64,000 bases of DNA from [Actinomadura] parvosata subsp. kistnae (GTDB lineage Bacteria; Actinomycetota; Actinomycetes; Streptosporangiales; Streptosporangiaceae). Below the pieces are notes generated by a model. The model saw only the letters and a list, made by a program, of their open reading frames with translations. It made no database searches and was not told the origin of the DNA. Location: contig NZ_OOHJ01000005.1 of NCBI RefSeq assembly GCF_900323885.1, positions 186,001 through 250,000 of the forward strand. Reading direction: 5' to 3'. This document shows positions 46,022 to 54,400 of this stretch, one piece after another. Both the position numbers and the translations under genes were made by a program. Numbering within the stretch: position 1 is the stretch's first letter; the number at the start of each line of letters is the position of its first letter.

Positions 46022-46651
46022 TCATGGGGTCGTGGTGGTGTCCGGGCGGGGGCGGAGGGCGTCGGTGAGGAGGTCGAGGAGGCGGGTCGTCTGGTCCTGG
46101 GGGGCGCCGGCGGTGATGGCGAGGAACACGCCGACGAGCAGCGTCGTGACGTCCTCGGGCTGGACGTCGCCGCGGAGCGTGCCGGTCGCGGCGCCCCGTT
46201 CCAGGAACTTGGCGACCGTGGTGGTGACGCGCTCGCGTGAGGGAGGCGCGATGCGCCCTGAGGAGAATCCGGCGCGCAGCGTCTCCGTCATGCCGCGCTT
46301 GGTGGCGACGAACGCGGCGTACCGCTCCATCCAGGCCCGGAGCGCCATGTCGGCGGGATGCTCGTCGAGCAGGGCCGGGACGATGGCGGTGACGCTGTCG
46401 AGCTCGGCGGCGTAGACGGCGTCCACGAGGCTCTCGCGGGTGGGGAAGTGGCGGTAGAGGGTGCCGATGCCGACCCCCGCCTCGCGGGCGATGGCCTCCA
46501 GCGCGACCGGCCCGTCGGCGGCCGAGAAGGCGGCCTGGGCGGCGGCGATGAGCTTGTCGCGGTTGCGCCGCGCGTCGCGGCGGACCGGCTGGCCTGCGGG
46601 ATCGGACGGCTCTTCCGGGTTTTTGGACGACGGCGTCGCGGACCGGCTCAA
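46022..46651 (-). CDS. TetR/AcrR family repressor
   Basis: The 209-residue protein has a basic linker, then a TetR domain (KLIAAAQAAFSAAD, ALEAIAREAGVGIGTLYRHFPTRESLV) and a C-terminal ligand domain. It is divergent from an aldo/keto reductase with two palindromic operators between. The TTG at 46651 is used as start; it overlaps operator one, which would allow tight self-control. A start further downstream is possible. Confidence 0.85.
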   Translation of the reverse strand: MSRSATPSSKNPEEPSDPAGQPVRRDARRNRDKLIAAAQAAFSAADGPVALEAIAREAGVGIGTLYRHFPTRESLVDAVYAAELDSVTAIVPALLDEHPADMALRAWMERYAAFVATKRGMTETLRAGFSSGRIAPPSRERVTTTVAKFLERGAATGTLRGDVQPEDVTTLLVGVFLAITAGAPQDQTTRLLDLLTDALRPRPDTTTTP

Positions 46652-46652
46652 A

Positions 46653-46706
46653 ACGGAGGCACCTCCGGTAGTGTTAGGCTGAGTCGTAACGGAGGTCCCT
46701 CCGTTT
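46653..46706. promoter_or_regulatory. Two TetR operators
   Basis: CGGAGG-CA-CCTCCG (46654-46667) and AACGGAGG-TC-CCTCCGTT (46688-46705) are palindromes 34 bp apart, between the divergent TetR and reductase starts. Confidence 0.8.
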
Positions 46707-46714
46707 CACGTATT

Positions 46715-46726
46715 CTCTCATGAGAG
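46715..46726. promoter_or_regulatory. 12-bp palindrome near the reductase start
   Basis: CTCTCATGAGAG is a perfect palindrome 11 bases before GTG 46737. It may be a second regulatory site or a 5' leader hairpin. Confidence 0.35.
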
Positions 46727-46736
46727 CAGGTATGAC

Positions 46737-47678
46737 GTGACATCCCAAGGTATGCCCGCCTCCGGTACCGCATCCCAGGTCGCGCGCCCCGGCGGCACCG
46801 GAACGATGGCCGGTCGCACCGTCTCACGCGTCGGGTACGGCGCCATGCAGCTGGAGCGCCTGAGCAACGACCGCGACGCCGCCGTGGCCCTGCTGCGCCA
46901 CGCCATCGACCTCGGCGTCGACCACGTGGACACCGCCCAGTTCTACGGCCACGGCTTCGTCAACGACGTCATCCGCGAGGCCCTCCGGCCGGACGACGAC
47001 GTCCTGGTGGTCAGCAAGGTCGGCGCCGTCTCCGTCCCCGACGGCCCCATCCCGCTGCGCCTCGCACAGCGGCCCGAGGACCTGCGGGCCGGCGTCGAGG
47101 CCAACCTCGCCGCGCTCCAGGTGGAGCGGATCGACGTGATGAACCTGCGGCGCGTCGACTCCGGCATCAGCGTCCCCGTCCCCGACGACCAGGTCATCGA
47201 CCTCGACGACCAGCTCGCGGAGATGATCGCGCTGCGCGACGAGGGCAAGATCGGCGCGATCGGGCTGAGCAGCGTGAGCCAGGACGTGCTGCGCCGCGCC
47301 CTGCCCGCCGGCATCGTCTGCGTGCAGAACGTGCACAGCCTCGTCGCACGCGAGGACGACGACCTGCTCCGGCTCTGCACCGACGAGCAGATCGCCTGGG
47401 TGCCCTACTTCCCGCTCGGCGGCGCGCTCCCCGGCCTGGCGAAGGTGACCGACGAGCCGGCCGTGCTCGCCGCCGCCGAACGGCTGGGATGCACCCCGGC
47501 ACAGGTCGGCCTGGCCTGGCTGCTGCACCGCGCTCCCAACGTGCTGCTCATCCCGGGCACCGCCGACGCCGCCCACCTCGAAGCGAACCTCGCGGCCGGC
47601 TCGATCGTCCTCGACGAGGAGACCCTCGCCGCCCTTGACGCGATCCCGACCCGCCCGTTCCCCACCCTGCACGGCTGA
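46737..47678 (+). CDS. Aldo/keto reductase
   Basis: The 313-residue AKR has the early VDTAQFYG (Asp and Tyr of the tetrad), VVSKVG (Lys) and IGLSS strand. The usual His of xxLHRxD is replaced in MNLRRVD, a form I recall from other actinomycete members. NADPH-binding features PLGGALPGL and LIPGTAD are present. GTG 46737 is used; ATG 46752 is an alternative. The TetR gene upstream probably controls it. Confidence 0.85.
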   Translation: MTSQGMPASGTASQVARPGGTGTMAGRTVSRVGYGAMQLERLSNDRDAAVALLRHAIDLGVDHVDTAQFYGHGFVNDVIREALRPDDDVLVVSKVGAVSVPDGPIPLRLAQRPEDLRAGVEANLAALQVERIDVMNLRRVDSGISVPVPDDQVIDLDDQLAEMIALRDEGKIGAIGLSSVSQDVLRRALPAGIVCVQNVHSLVAREDDDLLRLCTDEQIAWVPYFPLGGALPGLAKVTDEPAVLAAAERLGCTPAQVGLAWLLHRAPNVLLIPGTADAAHLEANLAAGSIVLDEETLAALDAIPTRPFPTLHG

Positions 47679-47792
47679 GGGAACCCCGGCCCCCTGCACG
47701 GCTGTCGAGCCTCGGGCCCGGCTCACTTCGCGCCCCGCGGTCCTGACGGGCCTCGGCCTGCAGCTTCGCCGGACGGGTGCCCCGCCAAGGAG

Positions 47793-47822
47793 CGCCGGAC
47801 GGGGGCCCGGTCCCGTCCGGCG
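47793..47822. terminator. 11-bp hairpin between convergent genes
   Basis: CGCCGGACGGG (47793-47803) and its exact complement (47812-47822) form a stem with an 8-base loop, between the reductase and the STAND ATPase. Confidence 0.65.
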
Positions 47823-47836
47823 ATCCGTGCGTGGGG

Positions 47837-50794
47837 TCAGTTTCTCCGCAGCGTCGCGGACCTCCAGTGGCCGGGGTCGCGCGGGTCCTCCGAACGCACC
47901 GTCAGCGTGTTGCCGTCCGCGCCGAGCGTGAACGTGGCCGCGCCCCACTCGAAGTCGCAGTTCTCGCCGTTCGTGCCGTAGATCCAGCGGATCTCACCCT
48001 GGTACGTGGGCGCCTGCCCGGACAGGTGCACCTCCGGGCCGCCCGACGGATACGTGCACCCGCTGTTGGGCTCCACCCAGTCGGGCCCGTGGCGGGTGCC
48101 TTCGTAGGAGCCGCCGCCGACGTCCCGGAAGTCCAGGTATCCGCCCCAACGTCCGGACAGGTCGGGAGGGGGCTTCGGGGTGACGGTCAGCTCCTTGTAC
48201 GCGGAGCGGTCCGCGGCCCGGCCCGTCACGGTCAGGCGGTACTGGGCCGGGTTCGCGGGGGCGTCGCCACGCAGCGTCACCCGGCCGCTCCCGTCGGCGG
48301 TGGCCGTGGCGACGGTGGCGTCCCCGACCGTGAGCCGCACGCTCTCGCCCGCGTCGAACCCCTCCGCGACCACCTCGATCGCGGCCTCTGCCTGCACCGA
48401 CGACGGCGCCCGGACGAACGTGACGTGCGGCGCGGGCCGCTCCCTGACGGTGAGCGCGGCGTCGGCCCGCCGGTCGGCGCTCGCTCCCTGGGCCGTGATC
48501 GTGTACTGGCCGGCCGCGATGCCGGCGGGGACGGCGTCGGGCAGCACCGCGACGCCCTGGCCGTCGGCGGTCCGGACGCCGAGCTCACCGCCGCTTCCTC
48601 GCCCTGCCCAGGAGAACGTGATGCGCTCGCCGGCCTCGAAGCCCGTGGCGCGGGCACCCGTCGAGCCGCCGGTCTCGATCTCGGTGTCCGTGAGAGCCAG
48701 CCGAGGGGTGCCGGGACGCGGCGTGACCGGGTCGCGGCCCCGCCCCTGGTTCTGGTCCTGGTTCCGGCCCTGGTCACGCGCCGTGTCCCGCCCCGGGTCC
48801 TGCACGGGGTTCCGCCCCGGGTCCTGTACGGGGTTCCATCCGGGGTTCTGGGCAGGGTTCTGGACGGGAGGCTGGCCCGTGTCGGGCCGGAGGGCGCCGA
48901 CCGGCGGGCGCGTGGTGGAAGAAAGCTGCGGACCGGCCGCCGCCGGAGTGACGACCACCGTCGACGGGTCGGCGGCGGAGCTGGGGGAGGCGAGGCGGAC
49001 GCCGATGACGGCCGCCGCCGTCACCGCCACGGTGGTGGCGACCGCGACCGCCACCGTCGGCCCGCTGAAGAGGGAGCCGAAGACGGACCCGCCCTTGCCC
49101 AGGAGGGTGACCGCCCCTGCGGCGCCGGCCCCGCCGCCGCCCAGCCCCAGGAGCAGCCCGAGGGCGCGCTTGCGGGCCTTCTCCTCGCTCTCGAAGTACG
49201 CCGCGTCGTCGTCCGCGCCGGCGTTCGATGCCGCGGTCAGGCCGAGGGCGAGGACCTGGCCCCAGGCGCCCCACCGCAGGGAACGGCCGAGCAGCGGCGC
49301 CGCCGCCCTGGCCAGCGCCCGCGCGGGATCGTACGCCTCCTCGCTCACCGCCGCCCGCAGCACGGCGACGACGACGGCGGCCCCGGCGGTGACGTCGGCG
49401 CGGGGAGCGGTCCGGAGCCAGGCGCCGAGTCGGGTGGCGTACCCGGCCGCCTCGTGCCTGCCGCGCGGGACCGGCGTGCCGCCCGCCAGGACGTGACCGG
49501 GGCCGGCGCGCTCGGCCAGGCGCAGCCGCCGCAGCTCGACGAGCGCGGACTCGGCCTCGCCTGGGGAGGGTAGGCCGGCCAGCGCGGCGAGCGCCGGCGC
49601 GGGGACCGGCACGCCCGGCAACGCGGCCAGCGCGCGGGCGGCCGCGGACCTGTCGCCGTCCAGGGACGCGACCAGAGCACGGGCTGCGGTGTCGGGATCG
49701 GCCGCCACCGCCCGCACGCCGGACGTGCGCATCAGGACGGCGGCCTGGAGCAGCGTCCTCGGGTGTCCGTTCGCGGCCCGGCACAGCTCCCGGATGGCGG
49801 CACGCTCCTCCTCGCTCAAGACATCGATCGGGCCCGGCCCCACCTCGGAGGCGCCGGTCCCGCCCGGATGCGTCTCGGGCATGAGCAGGGCGTCGGCCAG
49901 GTCCGAAGCAGCCTCGGCGGTGCCGGCCCGATCTGGGGCCGCTTGGGGCGTGGGCATGGTGCCGGCTCGGCCGAGATCGGTCCCGGGTGTGGGCATGGTG
50001 CCGGCTCTGCCGAGATCGGTTTCGGACGTGGGCATGGTGCCGGGCCGGCGCGGATCCGCGTCGGTCGTGGCCAAGGTGCCGGCCCGGTCCGGGGTTGCCT
50101 CGGCGATGGTGAGGGCGATGGCGTCGGGTTCCGCGAGGCCGGCGAGGGGGAGGACGTGGCCCTCCGCGCCCAGGAGCCGCCGCGTCGAGGAGAGGAGCAG
50201 GGTGGCGCCTGGGGTGGCGTCGAGGAGGTGTTCCAGGGACTCGGCCGAGCCCTCGTAGCCGTCGATCACCACGAGCGCCCGTACCTTGCCCATGAGCGTG
50301 CGCAGCCGCTTGGGCGGCGGCAGGTAGCCGGGGCTGTCGTAGCAGGCCTCGAACAGCTCCTGGACGATGTCCTCGGTCTCCATCCTGGCGCCCGACAGGT
50401 ACACGACGTCCTCGCCGGCGTCGAGGGCGTCGAGGGCGATGCGGGTCAGGACGGCCGATTTGCCGATGCCGGGCGGGCCGTAGACCAGCACGGGGGCGCC
50501 GCGTTCGGCGAGCCAGCCGCGGATGCGGGCCAGCTCGTGGTCGCGGCCGATCAGGGTGCCGGTGCTCTCCGGCAGCCAGCGCGGGTCGGGATGCTCGCGC
50601 TTGCGCACCGGGACGGGGCCGCCCTCGCGTTCGGTGACGATCGTACGCTGCTCGGTGTATTGGAAAATGTTGTGGTCACCGATGAGCACGGCCCCGTTAT
50701 TGTCGCCACCGATGCTCATCCGGACGTCGTCCGGCACTTTTCCCTCCCCTTCGGTCGTCCTTTTCCCGGCGGACGGGCGGTCCGGCGGCGTCAT
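47837..50794 (-). CDS. STAND-type ATPase with amyloid-like N-terminal motif, one membrane segment and outer Ig-like/beta domains
   Basis: This 985-residue protein starts with a short leader, then a Gly/Asn motif GGDNNGAVLIGDHN (about 29-42). Next comes an NTPase with P-loop GPPGIGKS (Lys112) and Walker B VVIDGY near 175. A 13-residue repeat tract (TMPTPGTDLGRAG-type, about 230-290) lies after it, and alpha-helical repeats follow. One membrane helix is at about 580-602. A Pro/Gln-rich stalk, two Ig-like domains (from ~698 and ~788) and a final ~105-residue beta domain (DLSGRWGGYLDF on) lie beyond, so they should be outside the cell. ATG 50794 overlaps the upstream gene by ATGA. The design suggests an outer sensor driving an inner signalling ATPase. 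Confidence 0.8.
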   Translation of the reverse strand: MTPPDRPSAGKRTTEGEGKVPDDVRMSIGGDNNGAVLIGDHNIFQYTEQRTIVTEREGGPVPVRKREHPDPRWLPESTGTLIGRDHELARIRGWLAERGAPVLVYGPPGIGKSAVLTRIALDALDAGEDVVYLSGARMETEDIVQELFEACYDSPGYLPPPKRLRTLMGKVRALVVIDGYEGSAESLEHLLDATPGATLLLSSTRRLLGAEGHVLPLAGLAEPDAIALTIAEATPDRAGTLATTDADPRRPGTMPTSETDLGRAGTMPTPGTDLGRAGTMPTPQAAPDRAGTAEAASDLADALLMPETHPGGTGASEVGPGPIDVLSEEERAAIRELCRAANGHPRTLLQAAVLMRTSGVRAVAADPDTAARALVASLDGDRSAAARALAALPGVPVPAPALAALAGLPSPGEAESALVELRRLRLAERAGPGHVLAGGTPVPRGRHEAAGYATRLGAWLRTAPRADVTAGAAVVVAVLRAAVSEEAYDPARALARAAAPLLGRSLRWGAWGQVLALGLTAASNAGADDDAAYFESEEKARKRALGLLLGLGGGGAGAAGAVTLLGKGGSVFGSLFSGPTVAVAVATTVAVTAAAVIGVRLASPSSAADPSTVVVTPAAAGPQLSSTTRPPVGALRPDTGQPPVQNPAQNPGWNPVQDPGRNPVQDPGRDTARDQGRNQDQNQGRGRDPVTPRPGTPRLALTDTEIETGGSTGARATGFEAGERITFSWAGRGSGGELGVRTADGQGVAVLPDAVPAGIAAGQYTITAQGASADRRADAALTVRERPAPHVTFVRAPSSVQAEAAIEVVAEGFDAGESVRLTVGDATVATATADGSGRVTLRGDAPANPAQYRLTVTGRAADRSAYKELTVTPKPPPDLSGRWGGYLDFRDVGGGSYEGTRHGPDWVEPNSGCTYPSGGPEVHLSGQAPTYQGEIRWIYGTNGENCDFEWGAATFTLGADGNTLTVRSEDPRDPGHWRSATLRRN
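49925..50110 (-). repeat. In-frame 39-bp repeats in the STAND ATPase
   Basis: Five imperfect 39-bp units encode 13-residue repeats (GRAGTMPTP-type) just after the ATPase core. The two central copies are nearly identical. Confidence 0.8.
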
Positions 50795-51192
50795 CGCGGC
50801 TCCGGCCGGTGAATGCGGGCGGTGTTGCGGTCGCCGATGATGAGGTTGCCGTTGTTGTGCCCGCCGACGTGTACGTGCGCCGTTCCTCCGGTGCGGGAGC
50901 GGAGCTCGCGGAGCAGGGCCGTGAGCTCGCCGGCGCATTCCGGGTGTCTTGTCAGCAGGTCGGCGATGCGTCCCTGCCAGTGGCCCGCCGTGACGGATGG
51001 AGAGAGCTCGTTGCCGCGCAGTGCCTGGCCGGAACGTTCCAGCTCGGCCTCCTCCGCCGGCACCCGCGCCGGGTCGCCGCCGCTCAGGACTCGGGCGATC
51101 CTGGCCCGCGCGCTCGTCCAGCCGTCCGAGACCATCGCCTGGACGAGGGCCTCGGCCGCCGCCCCGGCCAGGGTCAGCACCTCGACGTCCAT
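50791..51192 (-). CDS. Small helical protein ending in an amyloid-like motif
   Basis: The 133-residue protein is mainly alpha-helical (VLTLAGAAAEALVQAMV, ARARIARVL, ADLLTRHPECAGELTALL). It ends VHVGGHNNGNLIIGDRN followed by a short basic tail. The same GGxNNGxxxIGDxN pattern recurs in the next protein's N-terminus. In known bacterial pairs the small partner carries an effector domain, and the shared motif lets the NLR-like ATPase seed its assembly. ATG 51192 has GGGGG upstream. It overlaps the ATPase gene by 4 bp. Confidence 0.72.
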   Translation of the reverse strand: MDVEVLTLAGAAAEALVQAMVSDGWTSARARIARVLSGGDPARVPAEEAELERSGQALRGNELSPSVTAGHWQGRIADLLTRHPECAGELTALLRELRSRTGGTAHVHVGGHNNGNLIIGDRNTARIHRPEPR

Positions 51193-51446
51193 CGCCACCC
51201 CCTTTCTCTGTGCTATTTCAAGCGGCATTCAACCGCTTTTATGGACATTTCCGGAAAAGTGAAGCAAGTCCCCTTCTGTCGGCGCCCCTATTCGCCGGCA
51301 GAAGCCCCCGTCCCCTCCCTTCATGCTGAAATTGAACAACGCATCCGCCCTTCCGAGAGGCTGCGGCGAATTACCCGTACAACTCCGTACAGGGCCCCTA
51401 GCATGGGAGACGGCGTTGCCCCCGAAGAGGACCTCAGGAGACGCTC

Positions 51447-54400
51447 GTGCAGCAGCAGGTCCCCGGCGATCCCCCCGCCCCCGCGCACATCACCACCCGC
51501 GAGGAGTTCGCCGCCGCGCTCAGCCGCCTGCGTGAGGACGCCGGCATCTCCGTACGCGCCCTCGCCGCGGCCGTCGGCGGGCAGAGCGGCACCATCGGCG
51601 ACTGGCTGGCCGGCCGCGGCCTGCCCGCCACCTCCTCCCGGGACCTGCTGGTCAAGGTCCTGCGCGCCTGCCGGGTCACGGATGACGCCGCCCTGGAGCA
51701 GTGGCTGGCCGCCTGGTCCCGGGTACGCCGCCAGCCCGGCCCCCGCCCCGCCGGGCCCGAGCCGTACCGGGGGCTGAACGACTTCGGGCCCGAGCACTCC
51801 GACTGGTTCTTCGGACGCGAGACGGTCACCGCGCGCGTGATCGCCGAGCTGACCCGCTCACCCGCGCCCGGCCGGCCCCTGATCCTGGTCGGCGCATCGG
51901 GGTCGGGCAAGTCCTCGCTGCTGCGGGCCGGCGTGGCGGCCCGGCTCGCCGGCGCGGGCCGCCACGTCGAGACGTTCACGCCCGGAGCCCGCCCGCTCGA
52001 CGCACTGAACGCGCACACCCCCGCACCCGGCCCCGGCCCGGTCGTACTGATCGTCGACCAGTTCGAGGAGGTCTTCACTCTGTGCGAGGACGCGGCGGAG
52101 CGGCGCGCGTTCATCGACGCCGTGTGCGCGGCCGCCGCGGCTGGCCCCGTGGTGCTGGGCCTGCGGGCCGACTTCTACGCCCACGCCATGCGTCACCCGG
52201 CGCTGCTCGCGGCGCTGCAGGACGGGCAGATCACCATCGGCCCCATGAACGAGCGCGAGTTACGCGACGCCATCGAGAAGCCGGCGCTCAAGGCCGGCGT
52301 CGAACTGGAGAAGGGCCTGGTCGCGCTGGTGCTCCGCGAGGTCGCACCGCCCGGCGGCGGCCTGGGCGAGCCCGCGGTGCCTGGTAGCGGTCCGCGTGAG
52401 GCCGCGGTGCCCGGCGGCGGTCCGCGCGAGGTGGCGGTGCCGGGCGGTGGCGCCGGCCGGGCCCGCGAGGCGCACGAGGCCGGCGCGCTGCCCCTGGTGT
52501 CGCATGCCCTGTGGGCCACCTGGCGCAAGAGCCAGGGGCGCAAGCTGAGCATCGCCGCCTACCAGGAGGCCGGTGGCATCGAGGGGGCCGTGGCGGAGAC
52601 CGCCGACCAGGTGTACGAGTCGCTGACCGGGCCGCAACGGGTGCTGGCGCGGCGGCTGTTCCTCACGCTGGCCCACATCGCGCCCGACACCGCCATCACC
52701 CGCCGCCGGCTTCCGCTGCCCGACCTGCTGGCGGAGCTGCTGCCGGCCCCGGGCGACGGGACGCAGGCCGCCGAGATCGAGGACGTGCTCGACCGGTTCG
52801 TCGCCGAACGCCTGATCACGGCCGACGCCGACAGCGTGCGGATCAGCCACGAGGCGTTGCTGTCGGCCTGGCCCGAGCTGCGATCCTGGCTGGAGGAGGA
52901 GCGGGCCGGGTCGGCCGTCGGCCGCGACCTCGCCGCCGCCGCGGCCACCTGGGACAAGGCCCACCGCGCCCCCGACTTCCTGTACCAGGGAACCCGCCTG
53001 GCCGTCGCCCGCGCCTGGGCCGAACGAGCCGGCGGTCACACGATGCCTGGTCACACGATGCCTTGTCATGCGGCGGATGCTCACACCGCGCCCGCCGACA
53101 CGGTGACCGCTCACACTGCGCCTGCCCACGCCGTGCCCGGCCGGCTGACGCGGGAGTTCCTGGCCGCCTCCCTGGGCCGGGAGGAGGCCGAGGCGGAGGC
53201 GGAGCGGCGGGGGACCCGGCGGCTGCGGCTGCTGGCCGCCGGTCTGGCGGTGCTGCTGGTGTTCACCGGCGCGGCCGTCGTGGTCGCGGTGCGCCAGCAA
53301 CAACTGGCCAACCAGCAACGCGACATGGCCCTGTCGGGCAAGGTGGCGGGGGACGCGGTCGCGTTGCGGGCGGGCGATCCGGCGCTGGCCGCGCAGCTCG
53401 CCCTCGCCGCCCACCGCGTCACGCCGACCCCCGAGTCGCGGGGCGCCCTGCTCAGCGCGCTCGGCAACCCGTACGCCACGGTGATCGGCGCGCACACCGA
53501 CGCGGTCTACGCGGCCGAGTTCAGCCCCGACGGGCGGCGGCTGGCGAGCGTGAGCCTGGACGGGACGTTGCGCACGTGGGACGTCACCGACCGGCTCCGC
53601 CCCAAGGCGCTGGCCACGGTGACCGGCGACCCGGCCGGTATCGCGGCGGCGGCGTTCAGCCCCGACGGGCGTACCCTCGTGACCGGCGGCAACGACAACA
53701 CCGCGCGGCTGTGGGACGTGACCGCCCCCGGCGGCCCCGCACCGCTCGCGACCCTGACCGGCCACACGTTGGGCATCATCGGCGTGGCCTTCGCCCCCGG
53801 CGGCCGGACGGTGGCGACCGTGAGCTACGACCGCACGGCCCGCCTGTGGGACGTCGCGGACCCGCGCCGCCCCGCCCTGCTGGCCACGCTGGACGCCGGC
53901 CCAGCGCCCCTGTCGGCGGTGGCCTTCGCCCCCGACGGCCGCACCATGGTCGTCACCGCCTCCACGACCAAGGTGTCCGTGTGGGACGTCGCCGACCCGC
54001 GGCACCCTGCCCGCCTGCCCTGCCTGACCGGCCACACCGGCGCCGTGCTGGCCGCCGCGATCAGCCGCGACGGCCGGCTGCTGGCGACGGGCGCGTTCGA
54101 CAACACCGTGCGCCTGTGGGACTTCAGCGACCCCCGGCACGTCCGCCACCTCGCCACGCTGGCCGGGCACGGAGGCGGCGTCGTCGCGATCGCGTTCGCC
54201 CCCGACGGGCGCACGCTGGCCACCGGCGCCTACGATCGCACCGTCCGGCTGTGGGACGTCTCCGACCCGCAGGACGCGGACGACCGCAACCCGGCCGTCC
54301 TGACGGGGCATTCCGGCACCGTCTACACGGTCGCCTTCCACCCCGACGGCGCGTCCCTGGTCACCGGCGGCGGCGACGACACCGTCCGGGTGTGGGACCT

